DNA of 64,000 nt from Helicoverpa zea (GCF_022581195.2 NC_061469.1:3906001-3970000); one strand, 5' to 3'. Positions 10,825 to 22,651 are shown, counted from the stretch's first letter. Notes: generated from the letters alone by a model not told the origin. Numbers and translations: made by a program.

Positions 10825-11012
10825 CAGGCGCCTGATCTTTCTTCGGTCGTGTCGGATTACCGTCTCATCAAGCTATGAGAGTGAAGGAATAGTGAGTGCA
10901 CCTGTGTCTGTGCAAAAGCTTGTACACTATAAGTAAATGTCCTGCACAGATGGCTCATCTCCTAATATGAGAACAGCCGCCATGGCCGATAATTGGCTAG
11001 GAGGACAAGAAC
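10825..11012 (+). mobile_element. Family D interspersed repeat
   Basis: CAGGCGCCTGATCTTTCTTC, GGTCGTGTCGGATTACCGTC, AGTGAGTGCACCTGTGTCTG and GGCTAGGAGGACAAG appear in order. A reversed, shorter copy is at 34290-34412. I know the motif as a common non-coding repeat in moth genomes; its class is not evident here. Confidence 0.65.
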
Positions 11013-11999
11013 AACCTACATTATAATATGCAATAAATAATATGAAGCGTGTGAAACCACTGGCAGAAGCTAGTCTACTATAAGATATGGCTCGATTATC
11101 GTCTATACTATCAATAAAATCTATGAGACTTCTATTGAAAGCTTTGGCAGTCTCTCATTTTGACGTCAAACCCCAAGTCAGGATTGGAAATAAAGTTTTA
11201 TAGCTCGATATCAAGAGGGAACTTCTCGATCATTATTTTAGTGCAGTTATGGATTTAACTCGGATCTTAAAGCGACGCAGTAAAGTTTTATTAATAAAGT
11301 TCCTGTGACGTCAAGTTTTGATACGGAATTTAAAAATCACGGTTTGAATTTTAAAAATTCAGTTCATCAAAAAAATAACTAGGCACTTATTCCAAAAAAA
11401 TTGACTGGTTTCTGTTGGAATCAAAACAATATACCTACATTACATATTCTCATTGAATCGTTCGTTTAAATTTATGCTCATATGGAAATTTCATAATTTT
11501 CATTGTTGCAAAAATAAATACGAATAGAACTATTTCCATTAAGATAGTTATGTATTCGTTTGGTTTCGGCCGTCAGTTAAAATCATGTAAATGTGAATAA
11601 TATGTAAACTTCCTAATATGTGCAAGTTGCAATGCAGGTTAAATAATAATAATGTATATGCATGTAAATGACAGGTACCTATTAAAACAAGTGACCTGCC
11701 CTACAAGAACCGTCTTCAAATAACCGCATCAAAATCCGTTAAGCACTTTGAAAGATCTAAGCATATACATAGGGACAGAGAGCAGGAAGCTCCAGTGTCT
11801 TTAAACTAAGTATATAGTGGTACTGATGCATGCATTAACTTACTCGTGCGTCAATTACCATGAAAGTGAGAAGCTGTACAAAATCTATCAGCACTTTGAC
11901 TTTAAAGTTCGTGATTAAATGGAAGCCTTATTACTACTGTAAGGTCACATAATACTTCCATTATATTGTCTTAAATTAAACTCCACTTTGGTTGCTGGT
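11013..11999. other. Intergenic, nothing recognised
   Basis: Contains a scrap of family B (GGCAGAAGCTAGTC near 11060) but no gene. Confidence 0.45.
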
Positions 12000-12130
12000 A
12001 ATCCTGGTGGCCTTGTGGGTAAAAGACCTACCTCTCAAGTGCGGAGTACGGGTTCGATTCCAGGTCAGACATGTAGCAATGTTGACCAGAACAATTGTAA
12101 ATATAGCATATAAAATCAAAATGCTTGTGT
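12000..12130 (+). mobile_element. tRNA-derived SINE
   Basis: A tRNA-like head with a B-box (GGTTCGATTCC at 12050-12060) follows GGTGGCCTTGTGGGTAAAAG. The cloverleaf is degenerate and the tail is AT-rich, so this is a SINE rather than a tRNA gene. A similar but more decayed head occurs at 63794. Confidence 0.7.
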
Positions 12131-14079
12131 TGTATTTTCATTGGTTTTAAAAGTTGATACATCGTATTGTATGTTCAAACGCTCAAACAATAATAGTTTC
12201 AATGCAGTCAACTCACTGCAGTAATAAAGTTACATAAATGCAGTTGTTGTAATACCTCTAGAAGCTACTCTATAACTCTTTTACAACATTTTGAAAGTTT
12301 TGTCACATGAATGTACAACTGTGATTTGTATGTTTGTTGAGGTTATCACAAATACCTAAATACTTAGTAAAAATATATAAAATTGCAACTTATCCAATTG
12401 GTTCAATTTCATTGAAAGAAACAATTCAAGTTAATTCGACTATATACCTTTGAAGTGACAAAATATGTACATACCTACCGATAAAATAAACTTCAATAAA
12501 ATCGAAAATATTTTATGAAAGTTGAAACTGTTGTCATTGGACACACGTAACATATTACACTGTATGTGACTGCCAAACCGAAGCCACAAGTTTGACACTG
12601 CAAATGGAGTAGGTTACACATTTCACGAGTAGGTATTATTCCCATTTATATTGAGCTTATTCACTTTATATCACACCCTTCTGATATACTGACCGAGTTA
12701 CAAAATACTGAAAAATGCAACTTACTCGTATATTTAAAGACGATTAGAAGAGTACGGAAGAAGAAAACATGAAAATACTTATAAGGGCAGAATGATGATA
12801 ATAATACTATTAGATATTTTTTTTAATTGTTCATTGTCTTCCTGCTCTTATCCCAATTTCTTGTTTAGGGTCCGATAGACAGAGAAATGAGGATTACATT
12901 GAGAAGATACTTGTCCTCATTCTCACAAATAAAAATCTTTAAATGAAATTATGTAACATTATAGGTAGGTACTGAAATCTCTATCGCTCGATAGCTAGAT
13001 TTAAAGAACCTAGATAGTTACTACGAAAAGCCATCCACCATTTTATTCATTAAAATGAATAAATGGCTATCTTCAAAGTTCAAACACGGGTTTTAATTTT
13101 CTTCCCCAGATTGGCGTGCAGATTTTAATTTAATTGTTCCTGTTTTATTACAACTTGGAAATCTTTAAGAAATGTAGAAAAGCGATTGTTTGAAGAGATG
13201 GTCGTAGACTAAAGTATTACCCTTAATGGAATTCCTTGAGACTTAACTAGGTAAGTGTTTTACAAGTATTTTTCTTGAACTAATATAGTTATTTATTACG
13301 CAAGCATCTAATGCTTGATTATATTAATTTTAATTTTGCAGTTGCACTTTAAATATTATGAGGGAAACCTACTGTTTAAATTTTTGGCTGGTCCGTTATA
13401 TTATGGTCGACAATGAGGGCAATAAATATACCGATTAATTTCATGAGTTACATAATATTCATATAGTAGTCATTTCAAAATTATAGTTTGTGTCCTGGTT
13501 CGTAGACAATATTCTTTCCTAAAAAAACGTGTTCTAGTTAAGTTATTCGCATTTAAGTCACATTTTATTCATTTTTGTGGTATTGGCTTTTTGCCGTAAG
13601 TTACCCTACGGATTATAATACAATGTTTCTTAGAAATTGTTCCAATTCTGTGAGCCCCTCAATTTAGTATACAATGGAGACTAGCGGCCACACCGCTACC
13701 GGTGTCACATAGATGTCATGTTTGGCGAGGTATTATTTTTATTCCTCTTTGGTTTTTTGTTGACAAATAAAGTTATGTGCCACTGATTTACCTTAATTAT
13801 CTGGATTTTTTAATAGTTCTTGTAGGAAAATATAGGCGGACTTTTTGCTTCCCAACTGCCAAGATAATTTAGTATGTAGGTTTGTGCGCTATTATCTCAC
13901 GTTTTGAACGGATTTTGATTCGGTTAGCAGTCAGAATAATATTTTTCAGACTTAGGAGGTTTTGGGTACGATAGATATTGAAGACGATTTTTTTTTGCAA
14001 AAACGTTTGAAACTTGGAGATTTTTGTTATTGTTGATTTTTGGTATTCTTCTTTATTGTTTGTGTATTATTCCGTAACA
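12131..14079. other. Intergenic, nothing recognised
   Basis: Two kilobases of AT-rich DNA with no open frame, RNA or clear repeat. Confidence 0.5.
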
Positions 14080-14175
14080 CGATAGATGGCGCTGTACGCT
14101 GACGTCACATTTCTGAATCGCGGTGTTAAGATTCTCCGCGATTGAATGACTACCCCGGGGTGCCAGCATTACGGT
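14080..14175 (+). promoter_or_regulatory. U2 upstream promoter block, copy 2
   Basis: This 96 bp block (from CGATAGATGGCGCT to the base before the RNA) is almost the same as the block upstream of U2 copy 1. The core TTAAGATTCTCCGCG and the stretch TGAATGACTACCCCGGGGTG are unchanged or nearly so. It contains the position expected for the snRNA PSE. Confidence 0.72.
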
Positions 14176-14362
14176 ATCGCTTCTCGGCCTTTTGGCTAAG
14201 ATCAAAGTGTAGTATCTGTTCTTTTCAGCTTAATATCTGAAAGTTCCCTCACTGAGGGACCAGTATATTAAACTGATTTTTGTAAACTGACGTGATGTTC
14301 GGGGCTCGCTCCACTCCCGTCACGGGTCGGCCCGGCATTGCAGTGCCGCCGGTAACGGCCCA
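14176..14362 (+). ncRNA. U2: U2 spliceosomal snRNA, copy 2
   Basis: It starts ATCGCTTCTCGGCCTTTTGG and carries the branch-point recognition segment GTGTAGTATCTG. Then come the CCCTCACTGAGGG stem, a canonical Sm site (GATTTTTG) and 3' stems ending GGTAACGGCCC. The length is about 187 nt. It faces away from the copy at 4173-4359, about 10 kb apart. The identity of the transcribed part and promoter, with no matching DNA further out, suggests both copies are kept by selection or gene conversion. The first ~25 bp downstream also resemble each other (TTGAAAA following an AT-rich stretch), where snRNA 3'-end signals lie. Confidence 0.95.
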
Positions 14363-14496
14363 TATAATTATTTGAAAAGTGTTTTATGCAAACGACAGTG
14401 CAAAGTGGTTTCGGCTTAAACAAACAACTTATGTATGTGTATTGCCATAGATAAAATGTTCTGAAAATGCTAATGAATACTACTAAAGTATTAATT

Positions 14497-14702
14497 AACT
14501 AGCCGTGTTCCCGCGGTTTTACCCGCGTTCAGTGGTAACTACTGCCCGTACCGGGATAAAATATAGCCTATGTTACTCGTGGACAATGTAGCTCTCGAAT
14601 GGTGAAAGAATTAAAAAAAACGGTCCAGTAGTTTTTGAGCCTATTCCTTACAACCAAACAAACAAACACACAAAATTTTCCTCTTTATAATATTAGTATA
14701 GA
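14497..14702 (-). mobile_element. Family B repeat, full-length copy
   Basis: AACTAGCCGTGTTCCCGCGG at the left, GTACCGGGATAAAATATAGC in the middle and TTTATAATATTAGTATAG at the right give a complete reversed copy. Confidence 0.8.
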
Positions 14703-14761
14703 TAACTTATAGAGTTTCGAATAGACAGATACTTTCATGCTGAATGGAATATTTATTTACA

Positions 14762-14948
14762 ACTAGCTTCTGCCAGCGGTTTCACCTGCATTCCGTGGGA
14801 ACTACTTCCCGTACCGGGATAAAAAGTAGCGATAATAGGCTATCTAACACTGAAAGAAATTTTCAAATCGGACCAGTAGTTCCTGAGATTAGCGCGTTCA
14901 AACAAACAAACAAACAAACTCTTCAGCTTTATAATATTAGTATAGATT
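14762..14948 (-). mobile_element. Family B repeat, second adjacent copy
   Basis: Same orientation as the copy 60 bp to the left: AACTAGCTTCTGCCAGCGG, GTACCGGGATAAAAAGTAGC, TTTATAATATTAGTATAG. The two are diverged subtypes, so this looks like separate insertions rather than a recent tandem duplication. Confidence 0.8.
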
Positions 14949-15646
14949 AATTTTAAGTGTGATAAAGCGTATACGAAAAATATTACGTAAAACTCATTCC
15001 TACAGTTATACCTCTGTAAATAAACGTTGTACCCAAAAATATGTACTTCAGCACTGTCTATTATTTTTGACACACAAAAGAGAGTTTCTGAAAGGCCCTT
15101 TGTCTTATTATTCAAATATTCATTCAGGCGACCTATTTGCAAGTGTATTTAGGCTTTATTATAGTAATTCTAATTTTATACTGTTGTGTAAAGGGATGAT
15201 TAATTATTCTTTAGGTATTTAAACTATTTTGTGTTATTTATGTTGGTTATTTTTTGTCAAAAATTATTCTGAAGCTTAAAACACCAAAGATAAATATAAA
15301 TATTTTAGACAGTTTCAACAAAATACTTAGATAAGTTAATGAGCTAGTTAGGTACAAAATATCCCTCAAAATTTTTGCTCTATATTTCGTTAACAACACA
15401 ATTTAGGTTATTTAAATCCCTGCCTTATCAAACGTAGTACAAAAACTAAAATGGTACAAAGCAAGAATTTATCGTGACAAATGGACAAAAGGTATCATCT
15501 GTATCGTTAAAAGATATCGTTGTGTCAGACAATAGTCCTGACTCGAGTGCAAAACGCTGTGAATGAATATCACTAGAACTATATTATCGTTCTCACCTTT
15601 ACAATAGTAGAAGACATGGAGAACAAAATGACTAGCGGAGGTGCTA
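14949..15646. other. Intergenic, nothing recognised
   Basis: AT-rich. Short frames at 14959-15222 and 15469-15744 are not recognisable; the latter overlaps the retroposon that follows. Confidence 0.45.
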
Positions 15647-15851
15647 ATGTCAGCAACCCCAGCGGGGCCCAGTAGGGCCAAGGCCTGCCGGGGCTGCGGG
15701 TTATTCGAAAGAGATACCGCGGCCCTGGTACATAAAAGGCCCACGACGGAACACGACGGTTTTTAGTCCGTAAGAGTCTGACACTCCCTCATCGCTGCTA
15801 ACCCACAGCAAGAGGCACCATTTGATGATTTTTGACATCTTTAAAAAAAAA
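15647..15851 (+). mobile_element. Short poly(A) retroposon (family E), full-length copy
   Basis: A GC-rich head (CAACCCCAGCGGGGCCCAG) is followed by CGACGGAACACGACGG and GTCTGACACTCCCTCATCGC. It ends in GATTTTTGACATC and an A-run at 15843-15851. The A-run and orientation mark it as a retroposed, SINE-like element. A weak possible target duplication is AGGTGCTA/AGGTGCCA on either side. Confidence 0.78.
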
Positions 15852-16290
15852 GGTGCCATAACGGACAATCTCCTAAGAAAGTAACGCGCCAAAATACGGT
15901 TGTGCGGCGGACGAGGAACGATACTGTCTTTACCCTTATGCGCCTTCTTTGGACCAACCTTTTGGCAGCCTTTTCTAGTTGGCAGAAATGAAATTAATGC
16001 TTTCGTAACTGATCATACTCACCGTACGTATTTGACCTAGAAGAAAGCGCCTGACCTACCTACATTATGATATCTCCGGTCTTTTCTTACTCCGTGAGCG
16101 AGGCGTTTGTAGAATATTATTCTAGTCACGATCTCACCTTTGTACAGTCAGATCTATTTGTTCTTAGCTCTATAAATGAAGCGGGTAACAAATGGGAAAG
16201 GGGAGTGTATCTTTTTTATATAAAGACTAACGTTTATTGAGTCTAGATATTGTCAGTCTACTGTACTACTTTGTCTACGTAAAATAGTTA
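15852..16290. other. Intergenic, nothing recognised
   Basis: No gene or repeat was recognised. Confidence 0.4.
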
Positions 16291-16571
16291 GGCTGTGTCT
16301 ACTATAGGCAAACTGTTAGCAGCCGACTGAGTGAGCCGCTAAGTGGCGAACTGATATTTGAGTTATCTGCAATCTCACATTAATTTTCTTGATAGTTTTG
16401 CTGTGAGTCGGCCATTGAGACAGTCGGCGCACGTAGCGGTACAAACTGCGCAAAGTGAACCTAAACTACCAAACTATGGACACTTTATTTCAATTACATG
16501 GAAGGACTTACTACGCCAATACGCCGCAAACTTAGTCGGCTACTAAAGGTTTGCCCATTGTGGACACAGCC
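16291..16571. mobile_element. MITE with ~24 bp imperfect inverted ends
   Basis: The left end GGCTGTGTCTACTATAGGCA and the right end TGCCCATTGTGGACACAGCC are inverted matches. The interior has two diverged inverted stretches (CCGACTGAGTGAGCC and GAGTCGGCCATTGAGACAG). About 280 bp, non-coding. Confidence 0.7.
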
Positions 16572-17565
16572 ATAGGCTGATGATACCTGTCTCTCGTGGG
16601 TTTACCTACGTACGGCATTGGTACATTATTAAAAAGCTGACTTTGAAACGTCTACTATACCTAGAAAACTTTTTGAACGATTATTATGAATTTTAATATA
16701 TCTTCACATTGTACTTCTACGAACTAAAATTCGTGATTAAACTCAAGATTAAAGCATTGTTACTGCAGTTGACAAAATTAATAGAAAGCCACCAATCGTT
16801 TGCGATTTAAAATGAATTTATTATAATTATTTTCATAATATTCTCTTAAATAATGCCTTTGCCAATTTCACTTGAATTTGCTTTATTAATTAAGATTTAT
16901 ATAACATTTACCTTTCACCAAAATTATGAAAAGCGCATATTTTGTGCAAGTTTTTTTACTAATTTAATTGTGTTTTATAATAAGGTGTAAAAAGCTCTTT
17001 GTAAAATTTTCCTTTGGTCACATTTTCTTCGATATTCACAAGTATCAAGCACCCTACATAGATATTATCTAAGTACACTTAACAATATGCATGCTGCAAT
17101 GCATAGCTTATCGGATCAGTTCCGATCTATGCGGGTATTATTGACCTATAAGCTGCTACTTGAAACTTAACGAGCCTAGTTGTGTAATTGAAATGTCAAT
17201 TAGGTACAATAATTACCTCTACGGAACTAGTACGCATCTCGACCAAACTGTCCTTTAGCCAGATGACAGTTATACCAACCATATCTATCTCTATGCCAAA
17301 TATCATCTTAGTCAGTTCAGTCTTATTTGTACTAGGAGAAGATTTATTTATACGAATTCTGCGGTTTGACCAGCATCATTTTGCCCTAAGGTAACCCAAT
17401 TTTATTTTAGTTAATGCAGTATGTCTTTGTCTTCGTGTGTGCAGTATATTTCTCATGTCAAACGATGTTCTCAACATAACACAATATTTACATAAAGTCA
17501 TATCACAACATAAAACACAACATTTAAATTATATTACTTATTTATTTTAATATATCAATTCATAA
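16572..17565. other. Intergenic, nothing recognised
   Basis: AT-rich. A 68-codon frame at 17188-17394 is not recognisable. Confidence 0.45.
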
Positions 17566-17812
17566 TCAGCATCACCGATAGACGTCATCGCGGTAGCACC
17601 GGCTGTCGCTGAAAACCAGCGCTGGGACTCTGTCTCGTTTCGGGTCGCAGCATTATGCTGAGCGAGGGCCGTATTGCGCGCTTTAAGACGCATATTTTCC
17701 CCTTCTATCATTATTTCTGTGTAATGTGCCTAATTTTAAGTGTGTGCGTCTATTGTTGCGCAATAAAAATTATTTTCTTTCTTTCTTACTTTCTTTCTTT
17801 GTTCTTTTCAGC
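17566..17812 (+). mobile_element. LINE 3' UTR fragment with (CTTT)n tail
   Basis: A GC-rich block with GCACCGGCTGTCGCTGAAAA and CAGCGCTGGGACTCTGTCTC is followed by GCAATAAAAATTATTTTC and a CTTT repeat (17777-17806). This is a shape I associate with 5'-truncated jockey/R1-type LINE tails in moths. No coding part remains. Confidence 0.5.
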
Positions 17813-18429
17813 CATGTCCTCTTAAAATTACCAGCACCTTCGAAACGTTAGTAAAACGTACGGCAAGCTGAAAGAAAATAAAAGGTAAAGAAAAAAGATA
17901 AATTAACTAATCAATTTACGATTCATTGAGTGCCAATTACAGACTCTCACTTAATACCCTTAAGATTAAGGTCCCTACTCCTTAGAGAAGAATTAGCTGT
18001 CCGGTTCTGTCGTGTTGGCGTTCTTAAGTTTTTTGCTGTGTTCGGGTAAGGGATTCGAATGAAAAATTGCGGTCAAATAAATTAATTACCGGCTTTTTTT
18101 CTAACCTGAAGAAGCTAGAATAAAATCTATGAAAGTAAGTCGTGAAATAATTACAGTTTTCATAGGCTTTTAATTAGATGCGGTTGTTTTTACAATTAAG
18201 TACCTATTCAGATATATAGATTTTTGACGTCGTAAAAAAGTATAGGTATATATAGGTAATAGATATGTATATTCTTTATTATGTACACCAATTAAATTTA
18301 AAAAACAAACTAAACTAAATATTTAAAAGTTTAGGTGCCGCAATGGGCGATCTTATCGCTCTTATTACATGTATTTCTATTCTAAAACGCGTAGAGTTCG
18401 GTTATATCGCGTTTCCAAGAGAAGTCTTC
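17813..18429. other. Intergenic, nothing recognised
   Basis: AT-rich; nothing recognised. Confidence 0.4.
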
Positions 18430-18578
18430 AAAAGTCCGGGACAAAAACTATCCTAGGTTCTTTCTCAATGTTAACTCTATCTCTGTACCAAATTTTAATA
18501 AAATCAGTTCAGTGGTTTAGCCTGAAAGCGTAACAGACAGACAGAGTTACTTTCGCATTTATAATATTAGTAGGGATA
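18430..18578 (-). mobile_element. Family B repeat, 5' part
   Basis: GACAAAAACTATCCTAGGTT, TCAGTTCAGTGGTTTAGCCT, ACAGACAGACAGAGTTACTT and TATAATATTAGTAGGGATA give the reversed family start. Confidence 0.75.
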
Positions 18579-19147
18579 AAATATATATGCCTTTACCATT
18601 ATTTCGTGTTAAACCCGCTTTTGTTTGCTGCAAAATGCGGAATATAGGAAAACAAATGAAATACGTCAATCGTCTGACTAATAAGGTTGACTGGTGACAG
18701 TAATTTGTCTGTCACTGTCGTACTCAATGTTTTTTAAATAAAGCTTCTGACATACGAAGCGAGTATTTACTGCCAAGATGCCAATTTAGACTTACCTCAT
18801 TTGATATGCCAGAATATTTGTTTGATAGGATTTATTTTCATCCTAAAAAGTAGATGTGATTTTTGAAAGAAGGTTATTATCTTATGTTATTAGATACTTC
18901 TGAGTTTTTTTTATGGAGCATCCAATTTATGCATTCTTTATTTGACAATATTCTCTACGTGATCGAATCCGAAATGAGGAGATCCGTAGACGAACATAAG
19001 TCACCGATATAGCCCACCGAATTGTAAATAATAGACACAGTGGCGTTTTCTATAGACTAAATATTTATTTTTCATAGAGTTACTGCTAAGACAAGTTATT
19101 GCTTATGGCACCGAACAGATTAATTAGCACACATGGACACATGGACA
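18579..19147. other. Intergenic, nothing recognised
   Basis: Nothing recognised. Confidence 0.4.
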
Positions 19148-19240
19148 GATTAGCAAGTTGAAGTGGCAATGGGCAAGCCATATTGCATATGTGGAGATCA
19201 AAGGGGTAGGCCTATGTTCAGCAGAAGAAAATTATAAGCA
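19148..19240 (+). mobile_element. RTE LINE coding relic
   Basis: The plus strand reads SKLKWQWASHI, which matches the KLKWQWAGHISRR segment in the RTE copy at 49649-50545. GGGGTAGGCCTATGTTCAGC follows, as in RTE 3' ends. Heavily decayed. Confidence 0.55.
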
Positions 19241-19610
19241 GAAAATTATCTACAAACATATTCATACGTTTTAAACTTCTTAATTTTATACCTACCTTCA
19301 AAACTCAATGGTGGAAGTTTCTTCAAAGAAAATGTTTGTTCATATTTCAAAATTAAAATTTTCAACAATATAGTTTTAATCGTAAAGTACCTACAAGATG
19401 TTTTGATTAAAAAAATTGCTCGTTGTACTTACAAAGGAAGACAAACTTTAACAGATTGTTGAAAACTTTGAAATTAATTACAACTACACGTAATTTCACC
19501 GTCGGAGCAGAACCTATACAAAATATCTTTGGATTTTGAATTTACTTGCTTGAAAATATGTAGTCGTGTCTATCTTTTTGCAAAGATCTAGGGCTGAAAC
19601 AAGAACACTA

Positions 19611-19798
19611 ATGCCCGTTTTCACCAACAATCTCTTAACGTTTCCCTAACTAAGTGTCACTTAGAATAAGGGCTCCCCCAATACTTAAAGGTCATAAGGG
19701 ACACTTAAACTTTGGTGAAAACGAAATTCGTATTACGTGTTCTCTAAATGCTCTTAGGGGATCCCTAAATTTAAGTATTTGTTGGTGAAAATGGGCAT
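19611..19798. mobile_element. 188 bp MITE with ~20 bp inverted ends
   Basis: The left end ATGCCCGTTTTCACCAACAA and the right end TTGTTGGTGAAAATGGGCAT are almost perfect inverted copies. The interior repeats TAAG/CTTA motifs with further inverted symmetry. Non-coding. Confidence 0.85.
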
Positions 19799-19979
19799 GA
19801 GTATTTCTTGATCTTCTGGTATAACCGCACCCTTAACGTATGGCACGATTCATAAGCCTAGTTAAATAAACAAGTACCTATTAAAACAATTTACAATATA
19901 AATACTAAAATAGACGATGCTACTATCACACTCACTAATACAACCACATGACTGCACAATTTTCGACTTTGAACCTTAC

Positions 19980-19992
19980 AGGTCAAAGTTCA
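19980..19992 (+). promoter_or_regulatory. DR1 nuclear-receptor-type site
   Basis: AGGTCAAAGTTCA is a direct repeat of two half-sites spaced by one base, the arrangement bound by HNF4- and RXR/USP-type receptors. A further half-site, TGAACCT, lies just upstream at 19969-19975. The site is 118 bp before the start codon at 20110. Binding is inference. Confidence 0.45.
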
Positions 19993-20109
19993 AAATCCTT
20001 TGTTTTCAACATGGCTATTATTGTCATGAATTATTTTCCTTAACTTATTCCTCTATTGACTGGTTTAGTTTGTAATTAATATGTTGTGATTGACACGTAG
20101 TGTAACAAA

Positions 20110-21524
20110 ATGGGGTGTTACTGTGTTTTTGTGATTATATTTTGTGTTTTTATTTTAAGTGCTGATTGTAAAAATCTTTTTGGACCTAGAGGAGATGGAC
20201 CTTCTGACAGTAAGTCTTACTCACTTAATTTTTTGTAAAAGATTGTTTAGACTCCAACCTTTTAAATGAATTTCTATTAATAGACGTTGATCCTCATCAA
20301 TATGAATCTTCTCAATTTCAAATCTAATTTTAGACAACTAATTGGAAAAATATACTATAATATTATAAGTTCGAGTTATTTCAAAATTATCTATTATTTT
20401 TATAGCAAAATGAATACAAAGTATGTTTTTCTTGACACACCTAAAATTACTTTCCTTCATCACTCATTGCAGATTTTAGTCGTCACGAGAAACCTACTAT
20501 TAAAGAGAAACCTCGGCGAAATGTCGTCACAATACCAACTTATGGAATATACTTGATCGGATTCACAATGCTCATAATGCTTCTAGCTATAATTGGATTA
20601 TCAGTGGCATTGTACTTACTCCGCAATAACAAACAATTATTTGGACCAAATGTCAACAGCAAACAGTACGTAAGACAAGAGTCTACAGGAGTTGTACCAC
20701 TATACAATAGCAATTATGATGAAAATAACAAAAACAATGGGAGCACACTAACTGTCAACAGTGGTGTCATAGAAATAAGTGAGTCTAGAATAAGTGAACC
20801 AGACACTCCCGTACGTATAGAAGAGGCCAAAATAACGTTCACGAAGAAGCCTATTAATCCTATAGTCCCGGTAATGCCTCGTGGACAAATGGACGCAATT
20901 TGTAAAGAAGTTTTGAAACGAGTGCAGAAAACTGATTCCGCTAGTTTCAGGGATTTGAACGAACTTTTGAATATAAAGAATGAAGAAAAGTCTGAGGACA
21001 AATGTGATGTAGTGGAGGAATCTCCAAAAGAACTCAAAGAAGAAGAGAATATTGAATCAAAAATTAAAGCATTCGATAAAATCGAAGTTCAAAAATCCAA
21101 ACTAGAAATGGAGGTCGCAACAAAACCAGAACCCGAAAAAGAGTCTAAAATTGAAATTGAAAAAGATGTTAAGGAGGAGAAAGAAAGTAAACCAACCAAT
21201 GAAATTGAAAATAAATTGCAACTCGAAGAAAAAAATGAAGGGCCAATTGAAATAACTAAAGTAGAAATTGATAAATCAGCAGAAGTCAGCGACTCGGAGA
21301 CTGAATATGACACAGTTCCTAGTCCTATTCCGTACAGACATTCTGGTCCTGATGTTGAAATCGATGATGGTTTCCAATTATATGATCTTCCACCTAGAAG
21401 GAGTCATGAGGGAGTTCTTAAAAATCTAATTCAAATGGACCAAGATAGTCAGTATCTTTTAGCAATTTCAACTGAAGGATTAGATGCCTGTTATGTCAAC
21501 GCCAAAACACCAAAATTAAATTAG
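20110..21524 (+). CDS. Predicted type I single-pass membrane protein, two exons, unknown function
   Basis: Exon 1 (20110-20209) starts at an ATG and encodes a hydrophobic signal peptide (MGCYCVFVIIFCVFILSADC). The donor GTAAGT is at 20210 and the acceptor TTGCAG ends at 20472. Exon 2 (20473-21524) continues the same frame, giving about 383 residues. After a short basic lumenal stretch comes one membrane segment at about residues 54-79 (LIGFTMLIMLLAIIGLSVAL). A cytoplasmic tail of about 300 residues follows, rich in Glu and Lys (EESPKELKEEENIE) and probably disordered or coiled. The last ~80 residues are less repetitive, with YDTVPSPIPYRHSG and FQLYDLPPRR, which could be a conserved docking part. 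I do not recognise a family. The intron is 263 bp; the intron carries incidental open frames only. Confidence 0.8.
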
Positions 21525-22651
21525 TGAGATTGTTATTACTACTAGGAAGGACACATTATACTCTCTTAGTATTTATCAATACTAATATATAACGGCTCTG
21601 CAAATAATTTATTAGTCAAGATAAAAATTGGACCCTAAATGTGATGTTGATTCAAAAAAATCTTTGGAATGTTAGTTCTGCAAATATCAACTAAAAGTAT
21701 TTTTTCAAAAAGGCCTATAAAGGCTTTTCACATACATACTTTGATATATTTCATAAAAAAATATATTATACGTCTTTAATATAGGTTTTCATGAATTTTG
21801 TTAAAGTGCAGACAGTGGCAATAGTGTCCGGGAATTCCGTATAGTATATTTTGGTTTAATGACTTTATTATTGTGGTTTTCATTATGAACCGGCTTAAAT
21901 AGCTCATTATGACAACTTTTTATTCACGTATTATCTGTAAATATTAGAATTATTTAGATTAAGAACTAATGGTATATTTTATGGTGCGCTTTTAATACAG
22001 ATGTAAATAAATTATTTTTAAATGATAGGTAAATTAATACTAATTCACTTAAACTAAGATTTATAAGCTGGAAAAAGATATTACATAACTATGTAGTCTC
22101 ATGTTTACCTACAATATTTTTTAAATAAATGATTGTAAAGTGACAAGTAAGTACAAAATATTTATTGAAAACTAGAAAGATATTAGTACGACTAATCCTT
22201 TTATAAATATATCCATCATGTAATTGTAATATAATAGGTATGTTGTATGTAAATCAGGATAAATACAATTTAAATAATAAATTGTCCGTATGACAGTGTG
22301 TTCATTTTCCTCGTTACAGCCATTTTAATACTATCTTTAGCTATAGAAACTATTTAAATTGTTGTTTTTTTTAAACTAAATAACGTTTTCTCGTACCTAC
22401 TTACACAAATACATATATAACATTGTGTATTTAGGTTTTGTCGTTGTTTAAATCCTCGATTTTCTCTCACCCATTCAGATAATCATTCCTTCAAAAGACA
22501 TTACGCCAGCCAAAAATATATTTCTCTTATCTCAAGCTCACTATTAACACTAGCATTGTATATTTTCATAAGAAACATGAATACATAAATCAAGAGAATT
22601 ACGTGTATAATGTTTCAGACCGCGCTGTGTACTTACTCATAAGCCTACGAG
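21525..22651. other. 3' UTR and downstream spacer of the 20 kb gene
   Basis: AT-rich with many TTTA/ATTTA motifs. Poly(A) signals AATAAA occur at 22006-22011 and again near 22120, so the transcript could end near 22030 or 22140. No other gene. Confidence 0.5.
22006..22011 (+). terminator. Candidate polyadenylation signal
   Basis: AATAAA, 482 bp after the stop codon of the gene ending at 21524; the first canonical signal I see downstream. Confidence 0.4.

Noticed and set aside
12000..12075. tRNA gene
   Set aside because: It has a B-box but the acceptor and D-arm do not pair and an AT-rich SINE tail follows; similar heads recur elsewhere in the window.
14176..15851. Large inverted segmental duplication joining the two U2 genes and the two family E retroposons
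   Set aside because: The spacing differs (about 4.1 kb against 1.3 kb) and the DNA between shows no inverted similarity, so the arrangement is coincidental.
20287..20556. 89-codon plus frame next to the membrane-protein gene
   Set aside because: It spans the intron and the start of exon 2 in the wrong frame; the spliced frame explains the locus.
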